Shown: positions 51,220-60,731 of the stretch, in pieces
How the letters are laid out: every line of letters begins with the position of its first letter
Numbering within the stretch: the stretch's first letter is position 1
Source: Hanamia caeni
GTDB lineage: Bacteria > Bacteroidota > Bacteroidia > Chitinophagales > Chitinophagaceae
Reading direction: 5' to 3'
Assembly: GCF_003721595.1 (NCBI RefSeq)
Contig: NZ_RJJR01000004.1
Span: 124,001 to 188,000 of the forward strand
Length of the DNA stretch: 64,000 nt
The notes under the pieces: generated by a model
Databases searched by the model: none
Told to the model about the DNA's origin: nothing
What the model saw: only the letters and a program-made list of their open reading frames with translations
Made by a program: the position numbers and the translations under genes

Positions 51220-53723
51220 CAGCTTCAATTCATTATACCATCCAGGAAATTGCAAAAGTTTGTAAGGCAAAATGGATAAGCAAAAATGATTTGTTTTCTG
51301 TGCTTTCGTATGTTTCGCTTGATTCGCGAAAAATTTCCTATCCTTCCGAAACAGTTTTTTTTGCGGTCAAAAGCAAGTCGGGTGACGCAAATTTATTTTT
51401 AGAAAATGTTTTCCAAAAAGGCGTGCGCAACCTCGTAACGGATAACGAAAATATTGATCCAGCTAACTTTGCTGGTGCCAATATTCTCCTGGTAAAGAAC
51501 GCGGTGAGTGCGCTACAACATTTGGCTGCCTTCCACCGCAGGCAATTTTCAAACGAAAACCTGGCTGTGATTGGATTGACGGGAAGTAACGGAAAAACAA
51601 TCGTAAAAGAATGGCTCAATCAACTGTTGGAAAAAGACTACACTATTATAAGAAGCCCGAAAAGCTTTAACTCTCAGATAGGCGTCCCTCTGAGTGTTTT
51701 AAACATCAGCACGGCGGATAATCTTGCCATTTTTGAAGCGGGCATTTCCCAACCCGGAGAAATGAAAAATCTTGAGGAAATCATTAAACCGCAAATCGGG
51801 ATTTTTACCAACATTGGCAATGCTCACGATGAAGGATTTAAAAATATTCAACAAAAGATCAGGGAAAAATTATTGCTTTTTAAAAATGCTGAATTCGTGG
51901 TTTTCCCATCGGGCGATCAGAGGCTTTTGAAGGAGATGCATTTTTTTCAGAAAAAAAATAATCAGATCCAGTTATTTTCATGGGGAACGAGCACTGATGA
52001 TATTTTAAAAATCATCTCAATAAAAAAAACAAATTCTTTTTCGGAAATCGTCGCTGATTATAACGGAACAAAATTTCGAATTAAAATTCCTTTTACTGAC
52101 GATGCTTCCATCGAAAATGCAATTAATTGCTGGTGTATGTTGTTCATTCTGAATAAAAACACGAAGGCGCTTCGGGAGCGCTTTTGGTCGCTTTACCCGA
52201 TTGAGATGAGGCTCGAACTTAAATCAGGCATTAACCGGTGTCACTTAATTAATGACAGCTATAGCAACGATCTTAGCTCGCTCCGGATAGCGCTTGATTT
52301 TTTGGAACAACAAAAGCAACATCCGGGCCGCACGGTAATTCTTTCTGACATTATGCAATCTGGCATTAAGCCCGGCCAATTATACCAGGAAGTTGCTTCA
52401 CTGCTGCAGCAAAAAAATGTAAACAAATTTATAGGAATTGGAAGGGATATTTTTTCTCATCAGCAAGCGTTTTCGGTAATAGCAAGCAGAAGCTTTTTTA
52501 AAACAACCGGTGATTTTTTAAAGAATATTTTTTTATCGTCGTTTCATGATGAAACCATTCTCATTAAAGGCGCACGCCAGTTTGGGTTTGAAAGAATCAG
52601 CCATCTTCTTGAGCAAAAGGTGCACCAGACAATACTCTCCATTAACCTGACGGCCATCGCTTATAATCTTAGACAATACAGGAACAGGCTAAAACCCACC
52701 ACCAAAATGATGGTAATGGTAAAAGCTTTCGGCTATGGCAGCGGTAGTTATGAAATCGCTTCGGTGCTTGAATTTAATAAAGTGGATTACCTGGCCGTGG
52801 CCTATGCAGATGAAGGCATCGAATTAAGAAATGCCGGAATCACTTTGCCAATAATGGTGATGAACACTGATGAAAGCACGTTTGATGCGTTGATAAATTT
52901 CAATTTAGAACCTGAAATATTTTCGTTTGGTCTGCTGAATCAATTCTCAGATTTTTTAAAAAAGGCTGACATCGAAAAATATCCTGTTCATCTGAAAATT
53001 GATTCCGGAATGCACCGCCTGGGGTTTTTGGAAAATGAAATCGGGGCGCTTGCAGATTTCCTGAAACATAATCATTTTATCAAAATAAAAACCGTCTTTT
53101 CGCATTTTGCTGCCAGCGACGATCCGGCAGAAGATGCATTTACGATTGAGCAGTTTAACACGTTTACGAGGTGTTGCCGGGAGCTTGAAAAGTCTTTGGA
53201 TTATCGTTTTGAGACACATATCGACAATACAGCGGGCATTAGCCGGCATCCTGAATTCCAGTTGGATATGGTTAGGCTCGGCATTGGCATTCATGGATTT
53301 GATTCAAGCCCGGAAATGCAAAGTAGCCTTAAAAATGTCTCTACTCTGGTAACCACAATTTCGCAGATAAAAACAATCAGGGCAGGCGAAACGGTTGGTT
53401 ATGGACATAAGGTTAAAGTAAAAAATGACAGCGTGATAGCAGTGGCCGGAATTGGCTACGCCGATGGCTATTCACGAAGGTTTGGAAATGGCGTGGGTAA
53501 AATGATGATTAATAACTTGGCGGTTTCAACGATAGGAAATATTTGTATGGATATGACGATGCTGGATGTTACGGAAATAAAAGAAGTAAAAGAGGGCGAA
53601 GAAGTGCTGGTTTTTGGTGAATCGCTTTCATTAAAAACGCTGGCTGACTGGGCCGGAACTATACCATATGAAATCATGACCAGTATTTCGCAACGGGTTA
53701 AAAGGATTTATTATGAAGAATAA
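51216..53723 (+). CDS. Bifunctional MurF-type ligase / alanine racemase fusion
   Basis: The 835-residue protein joins two peptidoglycan activities. Residues 1-455 form a UDP-MurNAc-tripeptide:D-Ala-D-Ala ligase (MurF), with the ATP loop GLTGSNGKTIVKEW at 120-133 and IFEAGISQPGEM. Residues about 470-835 form alanine racemase, with the PLP lysine K503 in MVKAFGYGSG and the second catalytic base Y748 in GIGYADGYSRRFGNG. One chain thus makes D-Ala and attaches the D-Ala-D-Ala dipeptide. The start is a TTG overlapping the upstream TerC-like stop; the next residues ASIHYTIQEIA match the MurF N-terminus, so this start is credible. Bacteroidota usually also carry a separate murF. Confidence 0.94.
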   Translation: MTASIHYTIQEIAKVCKAKWISKNDLFSVLSYVSLDSRKISYPSETVFFAVKSKSGDANLFLENVFQKGVRNLVTDNENIDPANFAGANILLVKNAVSALQHLAAFHRRQFSNENLAVIGLTGSNGKTIVKEWLNQLLEKDYTIIRSPKSFNSQIGVPLSVLNISTADNLAIFEAGISQPGEMKNLEEIIKPQIGIFTNIGNAHDEGFKNIQQKIREKLLLFKNAEFVVFPSGDQRLLKEMHFFQKKNNQIQLFSWGTSTDDILKIISIKKTNSFSEIVADYNGTKFRIKIPFTDDASIENAINCWCMLFILNKNTKALRERFWSLYPIEMRLELKSGINRCHLINDSYSNDLSSLRIALDFLEQQKQHPGRTVILSDIMQSGIKPGQLYQEVASLLQQKNVNKFIGIGRDIFSHQQAFSVIASRSFFKTTGDFLKNIFLSSFHDETILIKGARQFGFERISHLLEQKVHQTILSINLTAIAYNLRQYRNRLKPTTKMMVMVKAFGYGSGSYEIASVLEFNKVDYLAVAYADEGIELRNAGITLPIMVMNTDESTFDALINFNLEPEIFSFGLLNQFSDFLKKADIEKYPVHLKIDSGMHRLGFLENEIGALADFLKHNHFIKIKTVFSHFAASDDPAEDAFTIEQFNTFTRCCRELEKSLDYRFETHIDNTAGISRHPEFQLDMVRLGIGIHGFDSSPEMQSSLKNVSTLVTTISQIKTIRAGETVGYGHKVKVKNDSVIAVAGIGYADGYSRRFGNGVGKMMINNLAVSTIGNICMDMTMLDVTEIKEVKEGEEVLVFGESLSLKTLADWAGTIPYEIMTSISQRVKRIYYEE

Positions 53724-53746
53724 AAGAAAAATTAAAGCGCTATAAA

Positions 53747-54409
53747 ATGTTGCATCTGAAAAAAAGGCATATTGTTTTTATCATCTGCGCAATTCTCATT
53801 GCAGACCAGGTATTAAAAATTTATATAAAAACCCATTTTCATCCCGGTGAATCAAGAACGGTGCTGGGCCACTGGTTTCAATTATATTTTATCGAAAATG
53901 AAGGAATGGCTTATGGCTGGCAATTTGGTGGAGGAATAGGAAAATTAGCGCTCACACTTTTCAGATTAGGAGCGGTGATATTTGGTATTTTTTATTTGAA
54001 AAAAATTATTGAACAAAAATTGCATCCGGGATATATCGTATTGGTTTCGCTGATTTTTGCAGGCGCTTTGGGAAACTTAATAGATAGCCTTTTCTACGGG
54101 ATGATTTTTGATAAAAGCAGTTTTACATCAGATCAAATATCCGGAATTTTTACCGGCAAAGGCTATGGTACTTTTTTGCATGGCAATGTGGTAGACATGC
54201 TTTATTTCCCCCTTATCGACACACATTTCCCTACATGGTTTCCAATATGGGGCGGCAAACCCTTTTCATTTTTTAATTACATTTTCAATATTGCTGATGC
54301 TTCAGTATCCGTGGGCGTCATTGGAATTATCATTTTTCGCAGGCGTTTTTTCGGCGATGATTCAAAAAAAAATGAGCAGGAAGAACCGCTTCCATTGGCT
54401 AATAATTAA
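53747..54409 (+). CDS. lspA: Lipoprotein signal peptidase (signal peptidase II), copy 1
   Basis: The 220-residue membrane protease removes signal peptides from diacylated lipoproteins. It has four membrane helices and the family motifs ADQVLKIYIKTHF, NEGMAYGW, GALGNLIDSLFYG, VVDMLYFP (catalytic Asp) and FNIADASVSVG (second catalytic Asp). It is longer than E. coli LspA (164), as is usual in Bacteroidota, with an insert before VVDMLY. It follows the MurF-alanine racemase gene by 23 nt. A second intact copy lies directly downstream, about two-thirds identical by eye. Confidence 0.95.
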   Translation: MLHLKKRHIVFIICAILIADQVLKIYIKTHFHPGESRTVLGHWFQLYFIENEGMAYGWQFGGGIGKLALTLFRLGAVIFGIFYLKKIIEQKLHPGYIVLVSLIFAGALGNLIDSLFYGMIFDKSSFTSDQISGIFTGKGYGTFLHGNVVDMLYFPLIDTHFPTWFPIWGGKPFSFFNYIFNIADASVSVGVIGIIIFRRRFFGDDSKKNEQEEPLPLANN

Positions 54410-54441
54410 CGTATCAGATCCGCCCTGAAGCTCAATTTTAT

Positions 54442-54449
54442 TATCTTTG
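54442..54449 (+). promoter_or_regulatory. -7 promoter element before the second lspA
   Basis: TATCTTTG matches TAnnTTTG, 17 nt before the GTG start. It could give the second copy separate expression. There is no clear -33 TTTG. Confidence 0.45.
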
Positions 54450-54466
54450 CCCACTAAAATTTCTGA

Positions 54467-55132
54467 GTGAAAAAGAGAACTGTTTTTCTGATAATCTTAT
54501 TAATTGTTGCCGCCGACCAGGCTCTTAAAATTTACGTAAAAACACATTATCATCTTGGCGAATCTACTTTGGTAATGGGCCGCTGGTTCAGGATTTATTT
54601 TATCGAAAATGAAGGAATGGCCTATGGCTGGAAATTTGGCGGCGAGTTCGGAAAAATGGCCTTAACGCTGTTTCGCCTGGCGGCAGTCATCTTCGGCATT
54701 TTTTATATCAGAAAAATTATTGAAAGGAAATTCCATCCGGCTTTTATATTTTGCGTAGCCCTGGTATTTGCAGGAGCGCTGGGCAATTTAATTGACAGTA
54801 TGTTTTATGGCTTAATATTCGAAGACAGCACTGCTTTTCCTTCTAACATTGCTCATATTTTCCCGGCTCATGGCTATGCAGGGTTTTTGCACGGCAAGGT
54901 GGTGGATATGTTGTATTTTCCGATTATTGATTCGCGCTTCCCTTCATGGTTTCCATTTTGGGGCGGCGAGCCATTTACTTTTTTTAGCCCGATTTTTAAT
55001 ATAGCAGATGCTTCCATTTCTGCGGGCATCATTGCAATCTTTGTATTTCAAAAGAAATTTTTTGGAAGCCCGAATCGCAATGCGGCCGTGAAAACAGAAA
55101 AATTAATCAATGAAGAAATACCCGTTTCTTAA
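54467..55132 (+). CDS. lspA: Lipoprotein signal peptidase (signal peptidase II), copy 2
   Basis: This 221-residue paralogue has all signal peptidase II motifs: ADQALKIYVKTHY, NEGMAYGW, GALGNLIDSMFYG, VVDMLYFP and FNIADASISAG. Both catalytic aspartates are kept. It begins with GTG, the only start codon placed before KKRTVFLIILL. The two copies are tandem in the same orientation, 57 nt apart, and differ mainly in the insert before VVDMLY and in the C-terminal tail. The duplication could reflect different lipoprotein sets, dosage, or resistance to an LspA inhibitor such as globomycin or myxovirescin; none of these is shown here. Confidence 0.94.
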   Translation: MKKRTVFLIILLIVAADQALKIYVKTHYHLGESTLVMGRWFRIYFIENEGMAYGWKFGGEFGKMALTLFRLAAVIFGIFYIRKIIERKFHPAFIFCVALVFAGALGNLIDSMFYGLIFEDSTAFPSNIAHIFPAHGYAGFLHGKVVDMLYFPIIDSRFPSWFPFWGGEPFTFFSPIFNIADASISAGIIAIFVFQKKFFGSPNRNAAVKTEKLINEEIPVS

Positions 55133-55159
55133 TTCCGTATTTCCTTATAATTTTATACC

Positions 55160-55630
55160 ATGAAATTTGCTAAATATTTATTTTGGATGTTCGTAATTAG
55201 CCTGGCGGTTTCTTCCTGCGCAAAAGAATATAGTTCTGAAAAAACAAGGCCCGTGTTGGGAGGCTGGCAATTTACGAAGGGTGGCGTTAATTATTCCGGC
55301 TATCTTAATAATGTCTACAGCACCTCGGGCATTGGTTCGAATGTGATGTACATCCTCGGCACCTCTGCTAATGGTACCCAACAGTTCCAAATTAAGCTAT
55401 TCGGCAGTTCCTTTCCTCCCGGAAATTATTCTACTTCAAAATTTGAAAGCAATTTCTCTTATTCATTGCCAAATAAAACAATCTATTATGCCAATGAATC
55501 TACCGGGGAGTTTATTGTGAATTTAATGGCTTCTGATTCTACCCATATTCAGGGAACATTCTCTGGGCTCGTTTATGATAGCACATCGAACCCGGTTCAA
55601 ATTACCAATGGAAAATTTTCAACTTATTAA
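55160..55630 (+). CDS. Lipoprotein of unknown function
   Basis: The 156-residue protein has a lipoprotein signal ending in VSSCAKE (Cys at about 20). The mature part is a beta-rich domain with GGWQFTKGGVNYSGYL, QFQIKLFGSSFPPGNYS and VQITNGKFSTY, as in many small Bacteroidota lipoproteins. It lies 27 nt after the second lspA, the enzyme that would process it, and may be co-transcribed. No family name is supported. Confidence 0.75.
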   Translation: MKFAKYLFWMFVISLAVSSCAKEYSSEKTRPVLGGWQFTKGGVNYSGYLNNVYSTSGIGSNVMYILGTSANGTQQFQIKLFGSSFPPGNYSTSKFESNFSYSLPNKTIYYANESTGEFIVNLMASDSTHIQGTFSGLVYDSTSNPVQITNGKFSTY

Positions 55631-55698
55631 TAAAGAGATTTTTTTTCAAAACCCCTGCCTGTAAAATATAAATCATTCAGATTTGTTCTTTTACTGCA

Positions 55699-57978
55699 TT
55701 AATTGATTTTAACCAGTTTGTATTGAACCACAACGCCGTTAAATAAAGCTCTGAGGATATATAATCCCGGTGGTAAGCTACTTACATCATCAATGGATAT
55801 GTTTGAATTTCCTTTGTTCAATGTCATGGTTTTCTTTTTTACAATGTGACCATACATGTCGCAAAGATTAAATTCAATATTCCCCTGGGAAGGAACAAAA
55901 ACATCCATTTTTACGGAATTGCTAAAAGGATTGACGGTAAAAATTTTGAAAGGAGTATTCTTATTGAACAATGAAATGATCTTTGAATATTTTATTTCAT
56001 TGTTGGTGGAACTTAGAAGTTTTAACCGGTAATAAGCGGTATTAAAAATTTCATCAGGGTCATTAAAATTATAATTTTTGTTGCCGGTTCCATTCTTTGC
56101 TGTCTCTTCGCCAATATCAGCAAAATGAATTCCATCTGAACTTTTTTGAACAATGTATTTTTGTAGCTCGCCTTCATTTTGAGCAGACCATTGAAGTGCG
56201 GTTTTGTTGTTGGAAAGTGACCCGTAGAAATTTAAGATAGTTACATCGAGCAAAGGGCACGCCGTGCTGTACACCTTCAGGAAGATTCGCTGGCTCTTAT
56301 CCACGGCGCATTTGTCATCATTTAAGTTGTCTGACGTGGTAGCTACTTTTACCCTGAAATACGTGCCGCTATCCGCTTTAGCGGGTTTGATCACCGTATC
56401 CACATAATACACAAATAAACCATTTATTAATGCTGGTGTTCTTGTTCCTCCTGAGTTGGCCGGTATCCAATTTATGCCGTCATTACTGGTTTCCCACCGG
56501 TAATGAGTATAATTATTAAAGTAGCTTTTTACCGTATCGCTTAAGGTAATCGGCCATCCGGCACAAGCTGATGCGGTGTCACTCGGATTCATGATCAGAT
56601 TGGGATAGCAAGTCACCAATTTAATATCGTCCAATACCCAGTCATTACCGCCACCGCCGGCAGCATTATTCCTGATAGAAATGGTAAAACTGGTTTCATT
56701 CGGGCCGGTTTTATACATGAAGCCCCGTTTTTTCCAATTGCCATCCCAGGGAATATCGCCTGAAGTATAATAATCTATATCGTTCACAGCAAAAGTCAGG
56801 TTGGGCAAAACGCCCGGCTGATTCGTGGACTTGCTGTCAGCGTCAATGCCGCAATAGCCACAAATATTACGTACCCAGGCGGAGAACTCGTAATTCGTAT
56901 TCGGACAAAGGCCTGAAATGGTTTGCCTGAATGCTTCGCCTGTTGAAAATGCAGCATTGACAACGAGCATGTAGCCGCCTGTTGCGTTTTTGGCGGTTGG
57001 TGCGTTTCCGGCATTCAGATTGGTTGAGCCTGTATGATCTCCGATGATATCCCACACGCCAAAAACACGGTCAGAATTTCCTGTAGGCGGCCCCGTATTT
57101 ACCGTTTTTTGAGTAGGGCTTGTATTATTAGCGATTGAATAATTGCCATCCTGGGGCTGATTGGCAGAAAAAGTAACTTTGTTGTAACCGGGAACTATTG
57201 CCGGTGTCGCTCTATCCTGTATGTTTCCGCTACCAAACGAACTATCTGCTGTAAAGCTGGCGCTTGAAAAATTTTCACAAAGGCCTGAGTTTTTAATGAC
57301 CTTAATTCCGGGATATGCAAAATGGTAGGATCTTAGAGCACCGGATGTATCAAAATAATAATTACCGGTAAGATAAAGCGTATCTCCAAAATTAGCGGTC
57401 ACCTCAAGCTGGTACGCAACCATTAATAATGTTCCGCCATAAAATTTGGGCTTATAGGTTCCCGGTACTATACTTCCTCCACCTGAAGTTGAAGTCAGGT
57501 TTGATCCGCTTTTGGCTTTGCCTGGATTCGCGCCTATATTTACACGCACCCTGGAAACACCACCGTACGAACCATCGTAAACGCCTTCATCATCATTGGA
57601 GCCATCAGTATATGGACCGTAGTAGGTGAGGCCTTCGTTGGTTACTATTTTTAAAGAACCACTTACGAACTTTGCTCCATCGCGAATGGTATCAATATAA
57701 TATACGTTGTTCGCTGTTTTGGTCTTCACCAGCATTAGCGCATGCACCTCGATAATATCCCCTTTTTCCAAAGTGCCGCCACCGTTATTCCGGGTGAGGT
57801 TTTCGTAACTATAGCTCATTGTCACTGCCTGGCCTTTTGTTGATTCAGGCAAAGCAAACAGCATTAAAGCAACAGTGAACAAACAAAAAGCCTGAAATGC
57901 TTCTGCATTTCTGAACCACCATGCCACCGAGGGAACAACTTGAATATGCGTTTGAGAAGGAGTAAAATTATTTCCCAT
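55699..57978 (-). CDS. Type IX secretion cargo protein with sorting tail
   Basis: The 759-residue protein has a hydrophobic N-terminal export segment (AFCLFTVALMLFALPES, about 30-46, preceded by a long N-region). The large extracellular part contains a carbohydrate-binding-like galactose-binding region around 285-460 (ENLTRN is in the mature N-terminus; WVLDDIKLVTC near 445). A C-terminal type IX sorting tail occupies about 685-759, with FKIFTVNPFSN, VKKKTMTLNKGNSNISID and GLYILRALFNG. It would be exported by the PorU/PorV system encoded in this window. No catalytic motif is recognised; it may be an adhesin or matrix protein. Confidence 0.78.
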   Translation of the reverse strand: MGNNFTPSQTHIQVVPSVAWWFRNAEAFQAFCLFTVALMLFALPESTKGQAVTMSYSYENLTRNNGGGTLEKGDIIEVHALMLVKTKTANNVYYIDTIRDGAKFVSGSLKIVTNEGLTYYGPYTDGSNDDEGVYDGSYGGVSRVRVNIGANPGKAKSGSNLTSTSGGGSIVPGTYKPKFYGGTLLMVAYQLEVTANFGDTLYLTGNYYFDTSGALRSYHFAYPGIKVIKNSGLCENFSSASFTADSSFGSGNIQDRATPAIVPGYNKVTFSANQPQDGNYSIANNTSPTQKTVNTGPPTGNSDRVFGVWDIIGDHTGSTNLNAGNAPTAKNATGGYMLVVNAAFSTGEAFRQTISGLCPNTNYEFSAWVRNICGYCGIDADSKSTNQPGVLPNLTFAVNDIDYYTSGDIPWDGNWKKRGFMYKTGPNETSFTISIRNNAAGGGGNDWVLDDIKLVTCYPNLIMNPSDTASACAGWPITLSDTVKSYFNNYTHYRWETSNDGINWIPANSGGTRTPALINGLFVYYVDTVIKPAKADSGTYFRVKVATTSDNLNDDKCAVDKSQRIFLKVYSTACPLLDVTILNFYGSLSNNKTALQWSAQNEGELQKYIVQKSSDGIHFADIGEETAKNGTGNKNYNFNDPDEIFNTAYYRLKLLSSTNNEIKYSKIISLFNKNTPFKIFTVNPFSNSVKMDVFVPSQGNIEFNLCDMYGHIVKKKTMTLNKGNSNISIDDVSSLPPGLYILRALFNGVVVQYKLVKIN

Positions 57979-58441
57979 ACAGAATTTTTTTCGTCCAATT
58001 GAAATTTTAAAGCCTCAATTAAGGATAACGATTTTAAGCTTGCTTTTATTTTGGACATGTAAACTACGCATGAGAAGAAGATATTTTTTTAGTACATGAA
58101 TTCTAAATAATCATTTTCATCCGATGGCAAAAAGAGGTATGCTTCGTGCGATATGTCATCCCAAAACAATGCTTGCAAAGGAAGAATCCTGGAATTTAAT
58201 TTTTCGGGAAGATTGGGGTGTTGGATATAAAACGTGATTTCATCATTTCTCCAATCCGGGTGTATATATTTTCAAACTATACAAGCTTACCTCGTCAATA
58301 TTTATTCAGAAAAATTGGTGATTAGTTAAAAACTTTTTAGTAGTAAAGCAGGAAATAAAGCGAATTTTTTTTTCCGATGGTATTGGTGTCTTCTAAAAAG
58401 GAAGACTGCTATCAGTCATTGGTAGCAGTCTTCTTAATTTT
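57979..58441. other. Gene-free 463-base region
   Basis: Between the start of the type IX cargo gene and the end of fumC no frame with protein character is seen on either strand. The right end holds the fumC terminator. The left part should contain the promoter of the cargo gene, but no clear TAnnTTTG box was found in the correct orientation. Confidence 0.5.
58395..58433 (-). terminator. Terminator of fumC
   Basis: GAAGACTGCTA (58401-58411) pairs with TAGCAGTCTTC (58423-58433), an 11-bp stem. On the minus strand CTTTTTAG follows. Confidence 0.85.
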
Positions 58442-59848
58442 TTATTTGGAAGGTAAAGTTCCTACCATATTTGCAGGATTTACCCATTCATCAAATTGTT
58501 CGGGGGTAACATATCCCAGCTTTACGGCCATTTCTTTTAAGGTAGTATTTTCTTTATGTGCCTTTTGTGCGATTTCTGCAGCTTTATAATACCCGATTTT
58601 GGTGTTCAGCGCGGTAACAAGCATTAAGGAATTGTCTACATGCTTTTTAATATTTTCTTTTATGGGTTCAATTCCTTTAGCGCAATTTTCATTAAAGCTG
58701 TTGCAACCGTCTCCAATCAGCCGGGCACTGTGAAGAAAATTATAGATGATCATGGGTTTAAACACGTTCAGTTCAAACTGGCCATTGGCGCCGCCTACGC
58801 TGATTGCCACATCATTGCCCATTACCTGCGCAGCAATCATGGTAACGGCCTCACACTGTGTAGGATTTACTTTTCCGGGCATAATGGAAGAACCGGGCTC
58901 ATTTTCAGGAATGCTGATCTCCCCGATGCCGCTTCTTGGTCCTGAAGAAAGCATCCTGATATCGTTGGCAATTTTCATGAGGCTCACTGCAATGGTTTTT
59001 AACGCGCCATGTGCTTCTACAATAGCATCATGCGATGCCAGCGATTCGAATTTATTAGTTGCGGTGATAAAGGGAAGGCCTGTAAGTTCTGCAATTGTTT
59101 CTGCTACATTCACTGCATAATCCGGCGGTGTATTGATACCGGTGCCTACTGCCGTGCCACCCAGCGCCAACTCGCTCAGATGCGGCAAGGTGTTTTTAAT
59201 GGCCTTAATGCCATGATCAAGTTGAGAAGCATACCCTGAAAATTCCTGACCGAGCGTTAGGGGAGTGGCATCCATAAAATGCGTGCGACCAATTTTGACG
59301 ATATGCATAAAATCCTTTGATTTTTGGGAGAGCGTATCTTTCAGATTTTCCAAAGCAGGTATGGTAAGGTCGTGCAAAATTTTATACGCCGCAATGTGCA
59401 TCGCCGTAGGAAAAGTGTCGTTGCTTGATTGCGATTTATTCACATCATCATTTGGATGCAACACTTTTTGTTTGTCAGAAAGGCTGCCACCATTCAGAAC
59501 ATGGCCACGATAGGCAATTACTTCGTTTACGTTCATATTACTCTGCGTGCCGCTTCCCGTCTGCCATACAACAAGAGGGAATTCTTTTTCTAATTTGCCT
59601 GTCAAAATTTCATCACAAACTTTACTGATTAAATCCAATTTTTCTTTTGGTAAAACGCCGGCATCAAAATTTGTGATGGCCGCGGCTTTTTTTAAATAAG
59701 CAAATGCACGAATAATTTCTTTGGGCATTTTATTGATGTCCTGCGCTATCTTAAAATTTTCAATGCTTCTTTCGGTTTGAGCGCCGTAATAGGCATCAAC
59801 GGGCACCTTTACTTCCCCCATCGTATCTTTTTCTATTCTGTAATCCAT
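58442..59848 (-). CDS. fumC: Class II fumarate hydratase
   Basis: The 468-residue enzyme interconverts fumarate and malate in the citric acid cycle without an iron-sulfur cluster. The family signature [15 protein letters not shown] is present near 318-332. Other conserved segments are [33 protein letters not shown] and [16 protein letters not shown]. Length is normal for FumC. A TACATTTG -7 element lies upstream, and it ends in a strong terminator, so it is monocistronic. Confidence 0.97.
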   Translation of the reverse strand: MDYRIEKDTMGEVKVPVDAYYGAQTERSIENFKIAQDINKMPKEIIRAFAYLKKAAAITNFDAGVLPKEKLDLISKVCDEILTGKLEKEFPLVVWQTGSGTQSNMNVNEVIAYRGHVLNGGSLSDKQKVLHPNDDVNKSQSSNDTFPTAMHIAAYKILHDLTIPALENLKDTLSQKSKDFMHIVKIGRTHFMDATPLTLGQEFSGYASQLDHGIKAIKNTLPHLSELALGGTAVGTGINTPPDYAVNVAETIAELTGLPFITATNKFESLASHDAIVEAHGALKTIAVSLMKIANDIRMLSSGPRSGIGEISIPENEPGSSIMPGKVNPTQCEAVTMIAAQVMGNDVAISVGGANGQFELNVFKPMIIYNFLHSARLIGDGCNSFNENCAKGIEPIKENIKKHVDNSLMLVTALNTKIGYYKAAEIAQKAHKENTTLKEMAVKLGYVTPEQFDEWVNPANMVGTLPSK

Positions 59849-59882
59849 AGTTTATTTCAATTAAAAGATTTATTGGTTCATG

Positions 59883-59890
59883 CAAATGTA
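59883..59890 (-). promoter_or_regulatory. -7 promoter element of fumC
   Basis: On the minus strand TACATTTG matches TAnnTTTG about 35 nt before the ATG. Confidence 0.5.
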
Positions 59891-60080
59891 CCAATGAAAG
59901 AAGGAAAATGTGAAATAGTAAATCAGTGGTGAAATAGAATAAAAATACTTTTGACTAAAATGATTGCGGCAGCAAAGCAATAAATCAATGTATTTTTTTA
60001 CCTGAAAAAGTCTTGTTATTTAAAACCGGCTTCCTTTTTTTAACTTCTGAAATACTTTAGCTTCTTTTTTAAAAATTTTC

Positions 60081-60365
60081 TTACGCTCTGATTCGGGCTA
60101 CATGAATTTTACCTTCTTTCTGCACTTTCCAGATATCATATTTTTTTTGAAGGTCAAGCCAGAACCCAGCCTCTACGCCGAAGGCCTGTTCCAGTCTTAC
60201 CGCCATTTCTGCTGTTATAGAAACTTGCTCATTTAGTATTGCGGAAAGGTGCTTTCGACTAACGCCAAGTCCCTGGGCGGCAACCGTAATTGTTAAATTC
60301 ATTTCCTTTAAAATATCTTCCCGAAGAATTTCTCCGGGATGAACAGGCTTCATTCGACGATTCAT
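60081..60365 (-). CDS. higA: HigA-type antitoxin, helix-turn-helix protein
   Basis: The 94-residue protein is an Xre-type DNA-binding antitoxin of the HigA family, with KPVHPGEILREDILKEMNLT, a helix-turn-helix around TVAAQGLGVSRKHLSAILNE, and MAVRLEQAFGVEAGFWLDLQ. It neutralises the HigB toxin encoded 11 nt upstream and represses the shared promoter. The antitoxin is second in the operon, the usual reversed order of HigBA modules. It should bind the palindrome at 60672-60692. Confidence 0.92.
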   Translation of the reverse strand: MNRRMKPVHPGEILREDILKEMNLTITVAAQGLGVSRKHLSAILNEQVSITAEMAVRLEQAFGVEAGFWLDLQKKYDIWKVQKEGKIHVARIRA

Positions 60366-60376
60366 TATATTAATTT

Positions 60377-60658
60377 TTAGTGATAATCCTGATAGTCTAC
60401 CACATGAACATTTTCATGTTCAAAGCGGAAGGTAATTCGATAATTTCCAGTTACCCACACTGACCAATATCCCTTCAGTTTACCGGTAAGTTGATGTAAT
60501 TTATATCCTGGAATCGCCTTCAAAGGAGCCAGTGTTGAAGCGGAATCTAATGCTTCCAGTATACGTCTTATTTTATCTACTTGTTCAGCGGGCAACCTTG
60601 AAGGATCATTTTTAAGCCAAAGTTGTTTTAATCCTTTATGAACAATTGAAACTATCAT
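60377..60658 (-). CDS. higB: HigB-type toxin, RelE-like mRNA interferase
   Basis: The 93-residue protein, from the ATG at 60658, is a RelE/HigB-fold toxin that cleaves mRNA on the ribosome. It has IVSIVHKGLKQLWLKNDPSRL, LAPLKAIPGYKLHQLTG, YWSVWVTGNYRITFRFE and VHVVDYQDYH. The GNYRITF segment carries the conserved catalytic Arg region. A TTG two codons earlier lies inside the -7 promoter box and is rejected. It is first in a two-gene unit with higA. Confidence 0.92.
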   Translation of the reverse strand: MIVSIVHKGLKQLWLKNDPSRLPAEQVDKIRRILEALDSASTLAPLKAIPGYKLHQLTGKLKGYWSVWVTGNYRITFRFEHENVHVVDYQDYH

Positions 60659-60661
60659 TTG

Positions 60662-60692
60662 CAAATATACATTGTAACCTGTAAGGTTACAA
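60662..60692 (-). promoter_or_regulatory. HigBA promoter with palindromic operator
   Basis: TATATTTG (plus-strand 60662-60669) is a consensus -7 element on the minus strand ending 3 nt before the toxin ATG. Just upstream, TTGTAACCT-GTA-AGGTTACAA (60672-60692) is a perfect 9-bp inverted repeat with a 3-nt spacer. It lies between the -33 and -7 positions, ideal for repression by HigA. The mRNA would be leaderless. Confidence 0.75.
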
Positions 60693-60731
60693 GTTATTTT
60701 TGAAACTTGAGTAAAATCAATTTCAAATTAT

